Below are positions 9,825-18,070 of a DNA stretch of 64,000 nucleotides, piece after piece. This stretch comes from Pseudomonas mendocina. GTDB lineage: Bacteria > Pseudomonadota > Gammaproteobacteria > Pseudomonadales > Pseudomonadaceae. The first letter of the stretch is position 1; the number at the start of each line of letters is the position of its first letter. The DNA lies in assembly GCF_900636545.1 (NCBI RefSeq), contig NZ_LR134290.1:2666001-2730000 (forward strand), in the 5' to 3' direction. Below the pieces are notes generated by a model. The model was not told the origin of the DNA. It worked only from the letters and a program-made list of their open reading frames with translations, and made no database searches. The position numbers and the translations under genes were made by a program.

Positions 9825-10688
9825 TCAATCGCGATAGATCTGCACCTGCAGCTTCGCCGGCAGGTCCTGCCCCTCACCGCGCAACCATTCGCCCGGTGGT
9901 TGCCCGACTTGCTGGGCGAAGGTTCGCGAGAAGGATGCTTGCGACCCATATCCCACCGCGTCGGCGATCACCTTGATCGGCATCCCCTCGCGCAATAGGT
10001 CCTGCGCCACTTTCATGCGCCAGGCCGTGACATAGGCCATCGGCGTCATGCCCATCACCTCGTTGAACAACGCGGCGAACTTGGTACGCGACATCTTCGC
10101 CAGCTCCGCCAGACGCTCCACACTCCAGGCCAGTTGAGGTTCCTGGTGAATGCAGATCAGCGCAGGGCCCAGTTGACTGTCCTGCAACGCGTAGAGCAGA
10201 CCGCTGGTAATACGCCCTTCGTTCACGGCGCGGCGCACCAGCAGTACGAACACGTACTCGAACAGCAGGTTGAGCGCCTTGCTGCGGCCGGGCGCGGGCG
10301 TACGGAACTCGTTGACCAGCGAACCGATGACTGGCCCGAGCTGCTCCAGGGCACTCAGTGGAAACACCAAGGTTTCCTCCAGCCCCAGCTCGAACGGCTG
10401 CTGACCGTAGCGCCCGAACTGGAACGAGGCGCAGATCAGGTCCGCACCTCCCGGCTCGTGGGCGCGCAGCTTGTAGCAACAACAGCTGGGACAGAACAAC
10501 ACGCTGGGCTGGCTGATCGCGACGCGTGGTTTTTCGGAGTGCACCATATCCAGTGCACCGCGTTCGACCACATGAATGAAAGCCATGCCAGGAGGCTTAT
10601 CCAGCACCAGGGTACCGTCCACCGGGCCGGCGAATAGCAGTCGCCCTTGCAGGCTCGTGCGCTCGAAGAACTCGGAAAGAACATCCAT
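9825..10688 (-). CDS. AraC-family regulator with cupin-type N-terminal domain and cysteine cluster
   Basis: A 287-residue AraC regulator. The N-terminal sensor domain (about 1-150) resembles the cupin_6 group. The double helix-turn-helix DNA-binding domain (about 185-275) has the expected second-helix pattern ADAVGYGSQASFSRTFAQQVGQPP. Unusually, the sensor domain holds the cysteine-rich segment FCPSCCCYKLRAH (Cys66, 69, 70, 71) plus Cys86. These may bind a metal or sense redox state, which is inference. It converges on the NDH-like gene and has no divergent partner. Its targets are not evident from the neighbourhood. Confidence 0.85.
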   Translation of the reverse strand: MDVLSEFFERTSLQGRLLFAGPVDGTLVLDKPPGMAFIHVVERGALDMVHSEKPRVAISQPSVLFCPSCCCYKLRAHEPGGADLICASFQFGRYGQQPFELGLEETLVFPLSALEQLGPVIGSLVNEFRTPAPGRSKALNLLFEYVFVLLVRRAVNEGRITSGLLYALQDSQLGPALICIHQEPQLAWSVERLAELAKMSRTKFAALFNEVMGMTPMAYVTAWRMKVAQDLLREGMPIKVIADAVGYGSQASFSRTFAQQVGQPPGEWLRGEGQDLPAKLQVQIYRD

Positions 10689-10758
10689 TTTTTGGGAACG
10701 CCTGATAAAGATTTCTACGTTGGGAAATGTCGAATCAGCTGTCCTTCATGGAAGCTGA

Positions 10759-10781
10759 ACTGTCGTCGATTGATAGACAGT
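10759..10781. promoter_or_regulatory. Inverted repeat upstream of the AraC regulator
   Basis: ACTGTC and GACAGT, separated by 11 bases, lie about 70 bases upstream of the regulator start at 10688. The spacing (centres about 1.6 helical turns apart) could suit a dimer. No stronger evidence of function is visible. Confidence 0.3.
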
Positions 10782-10885
10782 CCAAGCCATGAAAATTCCA
10801 ACTATATTCGGCCCCAACAGAGAATCTTCATGATCCAGATCACAGGTCCCATGGCGCCAAGTTCATCGAGCACGGCCGATGCCGG

Positions 10886-11389
10886 TCAGATCAGCCCGTA
10901 AGAGCGGCCTCTGCCTTCTTCCTGGGCCTGCATTTCCGCGCGGTCCTTCATACGCTGGGCGATCTCCTGCTCGACAGCCTGCTGCTGTTCTGGGGACATG
11001 GCTTCGATATCTTCTTCGGTCAGCCCCATTTCCTTGAGGATGCCATAGCGTATCTTCTCCGCCGGCGTCATCGCCATGTAGGCCATGAACTCGGCCAGAG
11101 CAGCGTCACCGCTGTCCTCCGCCAGGGGTTTTTCCACGGTTCCCGAACTGACGCCGGTTTCCACCTGACCTTCGGCTGTGGTCTGCAAGGCGACACGCAG
11201 GCGGGCAAACCCCTCTTCCGTCGCCTGCCTGGCGCGAAACTCCCGCTCCGACTCGGCGCTCGCCGTGCGCGTGGTCTTTTCGACGTTGCGCGCCATCAGG
11301 GCCAGCTCGCCCTGCTCCTCGCTTGGTTTGTTACGAAATCCGCTTAGCGATATGCCGCCGTAACTGCCAATACCTCCAATGGTGCTCAT
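10886..11389 (-). CDS. Uncharacterised protein, 167 residues
   Basis: I do not recognise a named family. The protein opens with a glycine/serine-rich segment (MSTIGGIGSYGGISLSGF), continues with a charged helical middle and ends with a compact helical module: MTPAEKIRYGILKEMGLTEE, then MSPEQQQAVEQEIAQRMKDR (about residues 107-150). No signal peptide, membrane helix or cysteine is present, so it is probably cytoplasmic. The start ATG has GGAG eight bases upstream (in CAAGGAGCACGG). It lies between the AraC regulator and cheV on the same strand, with separate upstream regions of about 165-200 bases, so it may have its own promoter. The coding quality is good. Confidence 0.75.
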   Translation of the reverse strand: MSTIGGIGSYGGISLSGFRNKPSEEQGELALMARNVEKTTRTASAESEREFRARQATEEGFARLRVALQTTAEGQVETGVSSGTVEKPLAEDSGDAALAEFMAYMAMTPAEKIRYGILKEMGLTEEDIEAMSPEQQQAVEQEIAQRMKDRAEMQAQEEGRGRSYGLI

Positions 11390-11518
11390 TCCGTGCTCCT
11401 TGACTGACTTGCAATTGCAAGGCCCACTGTTTCAAAGCGCGTGCCAGCTCGCAGCACGCGACCAAACCATTGGAATTACTGGGCTTTAGCGGTTCTTACG
11501 GAAATGGGAGAGGCAAAA

Positions 11519-11543
11519 CCTTGCCGCCAGGCGGCAAGGTGCG
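11519..11543 (-). terminator. Intrinsic terminator of cheV
   Basis: CCTTGCCGCC and GGCGGCAAGG pair with almost no spacer (the loop takes the inner bases). Read on the minus strand the stem is followed by TTTTGCC. It lies 12 bases after the cheV stop codon. Confidence 0.8.
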
Positions 11544-11554
11544 GCCTGGCCGGG

Positions 11555-12445
11555 TCAGGCTTGCCCACTCATTTGCCGGAAGGCATCGAGCAGGGCCTGG
11601 GTGAGATCAACCGAGGAAAACTTGGTCAGTACCGCGTTGGCGCCGACCGAGCGGGCTTTTTCGGTATTCATCGTACTGTCCAGCGAAGTGTGCAGCAGCA
11701 CATAGGTGCCGGCGATGTCCGGACTGCGACGAATCTCCTGAACCAGGCTGTAGCCATCAAGCTCAGGCATTTCGATATCCGAAACCAGCAGCTCGAACGG
11801 CATGCCAGCCTGATGATATTCATGCAGTTGCTGCAAGGCGGCCTGAGCACTGCGTACCGCCGTGCAATCGAAGCCCAGTTGGCGCAGTACATTGAGGGTT
11901 TGCTGCAATGCCACTTGCGAGTCATCAACCAGCAGCACGCGACGCCCCTGCAACAGGCGCGCATCCTGCCCTTCAATAAGGCCAACGGGCGCCTCTTCCA
12001 GTGCCGGCGCGATATCGTGCAGCACCTTCTCGATATCGAGAACCTGCACGATGGCACCATCGATCTGGGTCACGCCGGTAATGAAGGCGCGATTACCCGA
12101 GCCGGCAGGTGGTGGGCGCACATCACGGGTGGAACACTGCACGATGCGCTCGACGTTCTTCACGTGCAGTCCCTGACGCGAGCGGCTCAACTCCGTGACG
12201 ATCAGGCAACCGTCATCTTCATCGGCCGCACCACGTTCACCGATGGCGCGCGCCAGGTCGATCACCGTCATCGCGGCGCCACGCAAGGTAGCGATGCCGC
12301 GTACGTTGGGATGGCGGTTGGGCAGCTTGGTCAACGCCGGACAGGGAATGATCTCATTGACCTTGAGCAGGTTGATCCCCAGCAGACGACCGCTATGCAG
12401 ACGAAACAACAACAGCGATAGCGCGTCGCCGGTAACCAGACTCAT
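11555..12445 (-). CDS. cheV: CheV-type chemotaxis coupling protein (CheW-REC)
   Basis: A 296-residue fusion of a CheW-like coupling domain (about residues 10-150) and a C-terminal receiver domain (about 168-290). The receiver has the acidic pair Asp174/Asp175, the phospho-acceptor Asp223 in SDIEMPELDG, and a Thr/Lys switch region near 252-275. CheV couples chemoreceptors to CheA and is thought to tune adaptation through receiver phosphorylation. The gene stands alone, with ribosome site AAGGAAAGG before ATG and a terminator right after the stop, so it is monocistronic. Two chemoreceptor genes elsewhere in this window could be clients, but several CheV/CheW proteins usually exist in Pseudomonas. 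Confidence 0.93.
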   Translation of the reverse strand: MSLVTGDALSLLLFRLHSGRLLGINLLKVNEIIPCPALTKLPNRHPNVRGIATLRGAAMTVIDLARAIGERGAADEDDGCLIVTELSRSRQGLHVKNVERIVQCSTRDVRPPPAGSGNRAFITGVTQIDGAIVQVLDIEKVLHDIAPALEEAPVGLIEGQDARLLQGRRVLLVDDSQVALQQTLNVLRQLGFDCTAVRSAQAALQQLHEYHQAGMPFELLVSDIEMPELDGYSLVQEIRRSPDIAGTYVLLHTSLDSTMNTEKARSVGANAVLTKFSSVDLTQALLDAFRQMSGQA

Positions 12446-12491
12446 GACCCTTTCCTTAGAACGAACTTAGACCCAAGTTATAGCGACCGCA

Positions 12492-12517
12492 TGGCCACGG
12501 ACTTTAATCCGTGGCCA
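12492..12517. terminator. Perfect hairpin overlapping the mexS stop codon
   Basis: TGGCCACGGA and TCCGTGGCCA form a perfect 10-base stem with loop CTTTAA. The mexS stop codon (minus strand, 12504-12506) lies inside the loop. No T tract follows on the minus strand, so it is either a weak terminator or an mRNA 3'-end stabiliser. Confidence 0.5.
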
Positions 12518-13526
12518 GCTTCAGGGCTACCCGCCCACGATTCGGACAGGTTTCCATGTAGCGATGGGCCGCGACGAAGTCCTCGAAGTCGAAGACCTTG
12601 TCGATCACCGGCGTGAGCAGCCGGTCGGCGGTCATCTGATTGATGTGTGTAAGCGCACGCTGCACCGCCTCGTTGTTCGGCTCGATGCCCAGCTCCGGGC
12701 AACCGGTGAAGTCCAGCACGCAGTGACGGAAGAACTGCAGGTGCTTCTTGAACGCGGCGCAGGCTGGGAAAGCCGTGTCGTTGCCACCGTTGATCCCGTA
12801 CAGGATCAGCTTGCCACGCGGTGCGGCGATATCGCCGAGCAGCTTCATCTGTGGGCCGGCGCACTGGTCGAGGATCACCTCGACGCCCTTGCCCTCGGTG
12901 TAGCGCTCGACTTCCAGAACCAGGTCCTGCTCTTCGGTCGCGATCACCTTGTCGGCGCCCAGGCCGCGCAGGAACTCGCGATCATCCGCAGAACTGGTGG
13001 AAACGATGACCTTGGCGCCCAATGCCTTGGCCAGTTGCACGGTCTGCGGCGCCATGCAGTGGCTGGCCTCGGTGATCAGCACGTGCTGGCCGGGCTTGAG
13101 GTGCGCGAGATCGTTCAGCGCCAGGTAGCCGAACAGTAGGCTGGTGTAATGAACACTGGCCTCGACCGGGCTGAGGACCTCGGGATAACGGGTCAGGGCG
13201 TGGCTGGGCATCAGCACCAGATCACCCCAGGTCGGATAACGATTCGGCGTGCTGGCCGGGAAACCGGCAACGGCGGTGCCGACCTCGAAGTCGCTCACGC
13301 CATCGCCCAGCGCCGCCACGGTACCGGCCAGTTCGAAGCCGGTACCAGCCGGAAGCTTGGCCTGTTCGGCTGCCAGGTTCTGCCGCCACAGCACGTCTTT
13401 CCAGCCCAGGCCGACGGCCTGAACGCGCACCAGCACCTCACCAGGGCCGGGCACGGGCGTCGGAACCTCTTCGTACTGGAGCACATCGGCATCGCCGAAC
13501 TTATGAAAACGGATCATGCGGGACAT
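12504..13526 (-). CDS. mexS: MexS-like quinone oxidoreductase / zinc-less MDR
   Basis: A 340-residue medium-chain dehydrogenase/reductase. The GroES-like domain is at about residues 1-130 and the Rossmann domain at about 140-280 (GQHVLITEASHCMAPQTVQLAKALGAKVIV). Zinc-ligand cysteines of alcohol dehydrogenases are missing, as in quinone oxidoreductases. In P. aeruginosa, mexS is divergent from mexT, and its loss activates MexT and MexEF-OprN through electrophile or redox stress. Here the gene is likewise divergent from a 304-residue LysR gene, with mexEF-oprN beyond, so the mexS assignment rests on both length and order. A nod-box-like MexT site lies upstream. Confidence 0.9.
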   Translation of the reverse strand: MSRMIRFHKFGDADVLQYEEVPTPVPGPGEVLVRVQAVGLGWKDVLWRQNLAAEQAKLPAGTGFELAGTVAALGDGVSDFEVGTAVAGFPASTPNRYPTWGDLVLMPSHALTRYPEVLSPVEASVHYTSLLFGYLALNDLAHLKPGQHVLITEASHCMAPQTVQLAKALGAKVIVSTSSADDREFLRGLGADKVIATEEQDLVLEVERYTEGKGVEVILDQCAGPQMKLLGDIAAPRGKLILYGINGGNDTAFPACAAFKKHLQFFRHCVLDFTGCPELGIEPNNEAVQRALTHINQMTADRLLTPVIDKVFDFEDFVAAHRYMETCPNRGRVALKLATD

Positions 13527-13600
13527 CGCTTACCTCGAGCTTGATCGCGGATTAACACTTCAATGACTGTGGACTCTATCCGCTGTGCGGCGGCGACACT

Positions 13601-13625
13601 ATCAGACTCTATCGATAGTCTTCAT
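13601..13625. promoter_or_regulatory. MexT box candidate in the mexS-mexT intergenic region
   Basis: ATCA, six bases, ATCGAT, four bases, then TTCAT. This resembles the described MexT consensus ATCA-N5-GTCGAT-N4-ACYAT with one extra spacer base. CTATC and GATAG also make an inverted repeat here. It lies 75 bases upstream of mexS, which MexT is known to activate in P. aeruginosa. Confidence 0.55.
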
Positions 13626-13675
13626 GCCTGTCAGTGATTCAGCGTCTTTCAATCCGCTACACACTGCCCGTACTA

Positions 13676-13687
13676 TTGCCCGGGCAA
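13676..13687. promoter_or_regulatory. 12-base perfect palindrome upstream of mexT
   Basis: TTGCCCGGGCAA lies 58 bases before the mexT start. It does not match the MexT consensus. It could bind another regulator or be a chance GC palindrome. Confidence 0.3.
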
Positions 13688-13744
13688 AGGCTCTCATTAG
13701 CAACACCGTGCTGACAAGGCCCGTATCCCTCGGATGGTACCCGG

Positions 13745-14659
13745 ATGAACCGCAACGACCTGCGTCGCCTCGATCTCAACCTGTTGATCGTCTTCGAGAC
13801 CCTGATGCACGAACGCAGTGTAACTCGAGCCGCAGAAAAGCTGTTCCTCGGTCAGCCGGCCATCAGCGCGGCGCTGGCTCGCCTGCGTACCCTGTTCGAT
13901 GACCCCCTGTTCGTACGCACCGGCCGCAGCATGGAGCCGACACCGCGCGCGCAGGAGATCTTCGCCCTGCTCTCGCCAGCGCTGGACTCGATTTCCACCG
14001 CCGTCAGTCGCGCCGCCGACTTCGACCCGGCCACCAGCAAGGCAGTATTTCGCATTGGCCTTTCCGATGATGTCGAGTTCGCCCTGCTGCCTGCCCTGCT
14101 GCGTCGCCTGCGCGCCGAAGCGCCCGGCGTGGTGCTGGTGATCCGGCGCACCAACTACCTGATGATGCCCGGGCTGCTGGCTTCCGGGGAAATCTCCGTA
14201 GGTGTGGCCTACACCGAGGAGCTGCCGGCCAATGCCAAGCGCAAGGTGCTGCGCCGCAGCAAGGCCAAGCTGCTGCGTGCCGACACCGTCCCTGGCGCGC
14301 TGAGCCTGGACGATTACTGCGCGCGCCCCCATGCGCTGGTGTCTTTCGCGGGTGATCTGACCGGTTTCATCGACGATGAGCTGGCCAAGCTCGGCCGCGA
14401 ACGGCACGTGGTACTGGCCGTACCGCAATTCAACGGCCTGGCCACCCTGCTGGCGGAAACCGATATCGTCGCCAGCGTGCCGGACTACACCGCCGCTGCG
14501 CTGACCGCGGCTGGAGGGCTACGTGCCGAGGACTTGCCACTGCAGACGCAGAGCTTCGAACTGCACATGGCCTGGCGCGGCGCCCAGGACAATGATCCTG
14601 CCGAGCGCTGGCTGCGCTCGCGCATCCAGATGTTCTGCGGCGATCCGGACAGCCTGTAG
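13745..14659 (+). CDS. mexT: MexT, LysR-family activator of mexEF-oprN
   Basis: A 304-residue LysR regulator, the same length as active P. aeruginosa MexT. The winged helix-turn-helix spans about residues 5-65 (LDLNLLIVFETLMHERSVTR; then AEKLFLGQPAISAALARLR). The effector domain spans about 95-300. MexT activates mexEF-oprN and mexS through nod-box-like ATC-N9-GAT sites. The gene is divergent from mexS as in P. aeruginosa. The frame is intact, with no sign of the 8-base insertion that inactivates mexT in some PAO1 lines, so this allele is probably functional. Unlike P. aeruginosa, two extra genes separate it from mexE. Confidence 0.9.
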   Translation: MNRNDLRRLDLNLLIVFETLMHERSVTRAAEKLFLGQPAISAALARLRTLFDDPLFVRTGRSMEPTPRAQEIFALLSPALDSISTAVSRAADFDPATSKAVFRIGLSDDVEFALLPALLRRLRAEAPGVVLVIRRTNYLMMPGLLASGEISVGVAYTEELPANAKRKVLRRSKAKLLRADTVPGALSLDDYCARPHALVSFAGDLTGFIDDELAKLGRERHVVLAVPQFNGLATLLAETDIVASVPDYTAAALTAAGGLRAEDLPLQTQSFELHMAWRGAQDNDPAERWLRSRIQMFCGDPDSL

Positions 14660-14729
14660 CATCATTTTTTGGTTAGACCCGAGCGGCGCATGACACTTGC
14701 GCGCTGTATCGACATTCGGAGAGTCACGG

Positions 14730-15494
14730 ATGAACGCGACGGTCCTCCTTCCCTTCTCCCTGGTGATACGTTCCTATTCGGGAGAGGTGGAGCTTCACCA
14801 GCACGATTTTCACCAGATCGTCCTGCCTCGTTCCGGTGCGATGGAAATCGAGCTCGACGGACGAGGTGGCAAGGTGGATGCCAGCCAGGGCGTGGTGATC
14901 GCCTCTGGCGCCCGGCACACCTTCCAGGCCAACGCCCATAGCACTTTTCTGGTGCTGGACATGCCCGCCCAATGCGACAGCGGCGCACAAACTCTGGTCC
15001 CACTGAGCGGCAAGCGCTTCTTCGCACTCAGCCCAGAGATCCGTCATCTGCTCGATTACGCCAACGGCAACAGTGTGCACTTGAGCCAGTCACCGGCACT
15101 GACTGCATCGTGGAGCCAGTTGCTGCTGCACTCCTTGGTGCAGCCCGAGGCCAGCCCGCAGGATCCCGGCCAGCTGATCCTCGCCAAGGCGTTGGCCTAC
15201 ATCGAACGGCACCTGCATACACCCTTGAAGAATCGCGATATTGCCCGCCATTCCGGCACCAGTGAACGGCGCTTGTACGCCCTGTTCGAGCGGCACCTGG
15301 CCAGAACGCCATTCAGCCATATCGCCAGCCTGCGCCTGAACCTGGCCATCGACCTGCTGCGCCAGACCTCGCTGCCGATCATCGAGATTGCCCATCGCAC
15401 CGGTTACGCCGACCAAAGCGCGCTGACCCACGCGCTGAAGAAGGCACACGGCCTGACACCCGCATCACTGCGCAAACGCACGCGTGCCCACTGA
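14730..15494 (+). CDS. AraC-family regulator with cupin sensor, between mexT and mexE
   Basis: A 254-residue AraC regulator with an N-terminal AraC-type cupin (about residues 15-100; HQHDFHQIVLPRSGAMEIEL) and a C-terminal double helix-turn-helix (about 155-250; IAHRTGYADQSALTHALKKAHGL). The start at 14730 is chosen because GGAGAG lies seven bases upstream; a start 11 codons earlier has no such site. The downstream gene is an EamA exporter on the same strand, and such regulator-exporter pairs usually act together, so it probably controls that exporter. It has been inserted into, or retained in, a place where P. aeruginosa has none. Confidence 0.88.
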   Translation: MNATVLLPFSLVIRSYSGEVELHQHDFHQIVLPRSGAMEIELDGRGGKVDASQGVVIASGARHTFQANAHSTFLVLDMPAQCDSGAQTLVPLSGKRFFALSPEIRHLLDYANGNSVHLSQSPALTASWSQLLLHSLVQPEASPQDPGQLILAKALAYIERHLHTPLKNRDIARHSGTSERRLYALFERHLARTPFSHIASLRLNLAIDLLRQTSLPIIEIAHRTGYADQSALTHALKKAHGLTPASLRKRTRAH

Positions 15495-15655
15495 AGGGCA
15501 CATGCTCGACCTTTGCTGGCGTCGCCCACTCCAGCGTTTTTCAAGCTGCCCTGAAGCAGCAGTCTCGAACAATTCTCCGGCAGTCACGATCAAGACACCG
15601 CGGCATACGCCTTTCTATTCTCTCGGCTTGAGGATTACACGCAGGCGGAACTTGC

Positions 15656-16564
15656 ATGACCACTCCCAACCTCTCCATCGCGCCCCTTGGCACGAGCGCA
15701 GGCGCCACGCTGATCGGGGTGATCGCGGTATTCTTGTGGGCCTGCCTGGCGCTGTTGACGACCCTGACAGCCGGCATTCCGTCCTTTCAATTGCTAGCCT
15801 CGAGCTTCGCTGTCGCCTTTGTGGCCAGCCTGTGCGTTCTCGGCTTGCGTGGCGCAGGCGAATTCGCCAAGTGGCGCCAGCCCTGGTACGTATGGGCAAC
15901 CTCCTTCGCGGGCATCTTCGGTTATCACGCCTTGTATTTCTTCGCCCTGAAGACCGCGCCGGCGGCTGAAGCCAGCCTTATCGCCTACCTCTGGCCCTTG
16001 CTGATCGTCCTGCTGTCAAGCGTCACCTCCGGCGAGTCACTGCATAAACGCCAACTGCTGGGCGCCTTGCTCGGCCTGGTGGGGACAGCCCTGATCATGT
16101 ACCGGAGCAGCAGCGAAACAAGAGTGCCGATGCCTGTCTTCGGTTATGCCGCCGCCTTTGCCTGCGCGTGGGTATGGTCGAGCTACTCCGTCGTCAATCG
16201 ACGCTTCAGCAAGGTTCCAAGCAGCATCATCGGAGGTGTCTGCGGCCTGGTTGCAGTTGCCGGCCTGCTCTGCCATCTGCTTTTCGAGAACACGGTTCAT
16301 CCTGCAGCCGAGCAATGGGCGGCAATCGTCGCCCTGGGCCTGGGGCCGGTAGGCCTGGCCTTCTTCGCCTGGGATCACGCCACCAAGCACGGCAACCTGG
16401 CGATGCTGGGCGCCCTGTCCTACCTGGCCCCCCTGTTCTCCACGGCATTGCTGATCGTGGTGGGGCAAAGCGATGCCAGCCCGATCCTGTTGGTCCCGGC
16501 AGTGCTCATCATCCTCGGGGCGGTCATCGCTACCTCGCGTGCACGCAAGACCTCGGACCGATAG
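15656..16564 (+). CDS. EamA/DMT-family exporter, YddG-like
   Basis: A 302-residue inner membrane protein of the drug/metabolite transporter superfamily, made of two EamA repeats (about 18-140 and 160-290) with ten predicted helices. Sequence features such as GIFGYHALYFFALKTAPAAEASLIAYLWPLLIVLLSS look like the YddG group, which exports aromatic amino acids and similar compounds. The substrate is not shown by sequence. It is 161 bases downstream of the AraC gene and 240 bases upstream of mexE on the same strand. It may share control with the AraC gene; co-transcription with mexEF-oprN is possible but a MexT-like box separates them. Confidence 0.87.
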   Translation: MTTPNLSIAPLGTSAGATLIGVIAVFLWACLALLTTLTAGIPSFQLLASSFAVAFVASLCVLGLRGAGEFAKWRQPWYVWATSFAGIFGYHALYFFALKTAPAAEASLIAYLWPLLIVLLSSVTSGESLHKRQLLGALLGLVGTALIMYRSSSETRVPMPVFGYAAAFACAWVWSSYSVVNRRFSKVPSSIIGGVCGLVAVAGLLCHLLFENTVHPAAEQWAAIVALGLGPVGLAFFAWDHATKHGNLAMLGALSYLAPLFSTALLIVVGQSDASPILLVPAVLIILGAVIATSRARKTSDR

Positions 16565-16703
16565 CGACGGGCAGACTTGCAGGTGGATCGCTTCGCAGGG
16601 CAGCATCAATAACCGCAGATCGGGTTTCCGCTGGTCCCCAGCGCATCAATGGCCAATAGACTCGTCTCCAACCACGCCCCCGATTGATGAATAGCCGCAC
16701 ATA

Positions 16704-16718
16704 ATCATTGACGATGAT
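16704..16718 (+). promoter_or_regulatory. nod-box-like MexT site upstream of mexE
   Basis: ATCATTGACGATGAT reads ATC-N9-GAT, the LysR nod-box form, and also ATCAT-N5-ATGAT as a perfect inverted repeat. It fits the first 15 positions of the MexT consensus (ATCA-N5-GNNGAT) and lies 86 bases before the mexE start. Confidence 0.65.
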
Positions 16719-16765
16719 ATTCAAGTTCATGGCGTTCGATTCGTAGCCTTCCAAGACTCGCAGCA

Positions 16766-16800
16766 GACTCCGCCCATCCACAAATCCGACTGGCGGAGTC
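16766..16800 (+). promoter_or_regulatory. Leader hairpin covering the mexE ribosome binding site
   Basis: GACTCCGCC (16766-16774) and GGCGGAGTC (16792-16800) are perfectly complementary with a 17-base loop. The 3' arm contains the GGCGGAG ribosome binding site, four bases before the mexE ATG at 16805. If the pair forms in the mRNA it would hide the site. Whether it forms in vivo is unknown. Confidence 0.55.
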
Positions 16801-16804
16801 ACCC

Positions 16805-18043
16805 ATGGAACAGCACCACAAGAACATCTGGATATTCCCCCTGGCCCTCGCTGGTGTCCTTACCCTCAGCGGTTGCGATCAGGCAGCGCAGACCCAGGCA
16901 CAAATGCCTGCGCCCAAGGTCAGCGTGGCCGAGGTCATCGAGCAACCGGTCAACGAGTGGGATGAGTTCACCGGGCGTCTCGAAGCGCCGCAGTCCGTCG
17001 AAATTCGCCCGCGCGTTTCCGGCTACATCGACAAGGTCGCCTTCGACGAGGGCACCCTGGTGAAGAAAGGCGATCTGTTGTTCCAGATCGACCCGCGCCC
17101 CTTCCAGGCCGAAGTCAAACGCCTCGAAGCCCAGCTGCAACAGGCTCGTGCCAACCAGGCTCGCGCCGCCAACGAAGCACGTCGTGGCGAGCGCCTGCGC
17201 CAGAGCAACGCCATTTCCGCCGAACTCGCCGATGCCCGCGCCAGTGCCGCTACCGAAGCTCAGGCTCAGGTCGCGGCGATTACCGCCGAACTGGAGAATG
17301 CGCGCCTGAACCTCGGGTTTACCCGTATCACCGCGCCCATCGATGGCCGCGTCAGCCGCGCCGAGATCACCGAGGGCAACCTGGTGGGTGCCGGTGAAAG
17401 CCTGCTGACCTCGGTGGTCTCCACCGACAAGGTCTACGCCTATTTCGACGCCGACGAACGCGCCTTCCTCAAGTACGTGCAATTGGCCCGCGAGTCCGGT
17501 GCCGACGCCCGTGGCGCCAGCCCGGTATACCTCGGCCTGTCCGATGAAGCCGGCCACCCGCATCTGGGCCAGCTGGATTTTCTCGACAACCAGGTCAACC
17601 CGCGTACCGGCACCATCCGTGGCCGCGCCGTGTTCGACAACCAGGACGGTCGCTTCACCCCGGGCCTGTACGCGCGCCTGAAACTGGTGGGCAGCAAGCC
17701 GTACGCCGCCACCCTGATCAAGGACGAAGCGGTCGGCACCGACCTGGGCAAGAAGTACGTGCTGGTGCTCGGCGCAGACAACGCCGTGGCCTACCGCGCC
17801 ATCGAACTGGGGCCGAAGCTCGAAGGCCTGCGCATCGTCCGTAGTGGCCTGAGCAAGGGCGAGAAAATCGTCGTAAACGGTCTGCAACGTGCCATGCCGG
17901 GCGCCACCGTCGACCCGCAGCCGGTGACCATGGCCGATGACAGCACCCTCGAGCAACTGGCTCGTATGCGCCAGGCCGTCGATGGTAGCCAGGCCCCGCG
18001 TATCGCCGCCGAAAAAATCGACGCACGCGCGCCGCGCGGCTGA
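16805..18043 (+). CDS. mexE: MexE, periplasmic adaptor of the MexEF-OprN efflux pump
   Basis: A 412-residue RND membrane fusion protein. The lipoprotein signal ends with the lipobox LTLSGC (Cys near residue 24), which anchors it to the inner membrane. The barrel-sandwich hybrid (VEIRPRVSGYIDKVAFDEGTLVKKGD region, about 63-90), an alpha-helical hairpin (about 97-165), and a beta-barrel plus membrane-proximal domain (about 200-370) follow in order. MexEF-OprN exports chloramphenicol, fluoroquinolones, trimethoprim and quorum-sensing precursors in P. aeruginosa. mexF follows 27 bases later. Control by MexT is expected from the nod-box-like site at 16704. Confidence 0.95.
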   Translation: MEQHHKNIWIFPLALAGVLTLSGCDQAAQTQAQMPAPKVSVAEVIEQPVNEWDEFTGRLEAPQSVEIRPRVSGYIDKVAFDEGTLVKKGDLLFQIDPRPFQAEVKRLEAQLQQARANQARAANEARRGERLRQSNAISAELADARASAATEAQAQVAAITAELENARLNLGFTRITAPIDGRVSRAEITEGNLVGAGESLLTSVVSTDKVYAYFDADERAFLKYVQLARESGADARGASPVYLGLSDEAGHPHLGQLDFLDNQVNPRTGTIRGRAVFDNQDGRFTPGLYARLKLVGSKPYAATLIKDEAVGTDLGKKYVLVLGADNAVAYRAIELGPKLEGLRIVRSGLSKGEKIVVNGLQRAMPGATVDPQPVTMADDSTLEQLARMRQAVDGSQAPRIAAEKIDARAPRG

Positions 18044-18070
18044 TCCAGCCCGCGCCTTGAGGACAGACCC

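Noticed and set aside
13601..13625. Considered as a LexA or Fur box
   Set aside because: It lacks CTGT-N8-ACAG and the Fur GATAAT repeats. It fits the MexT-type pattern better.
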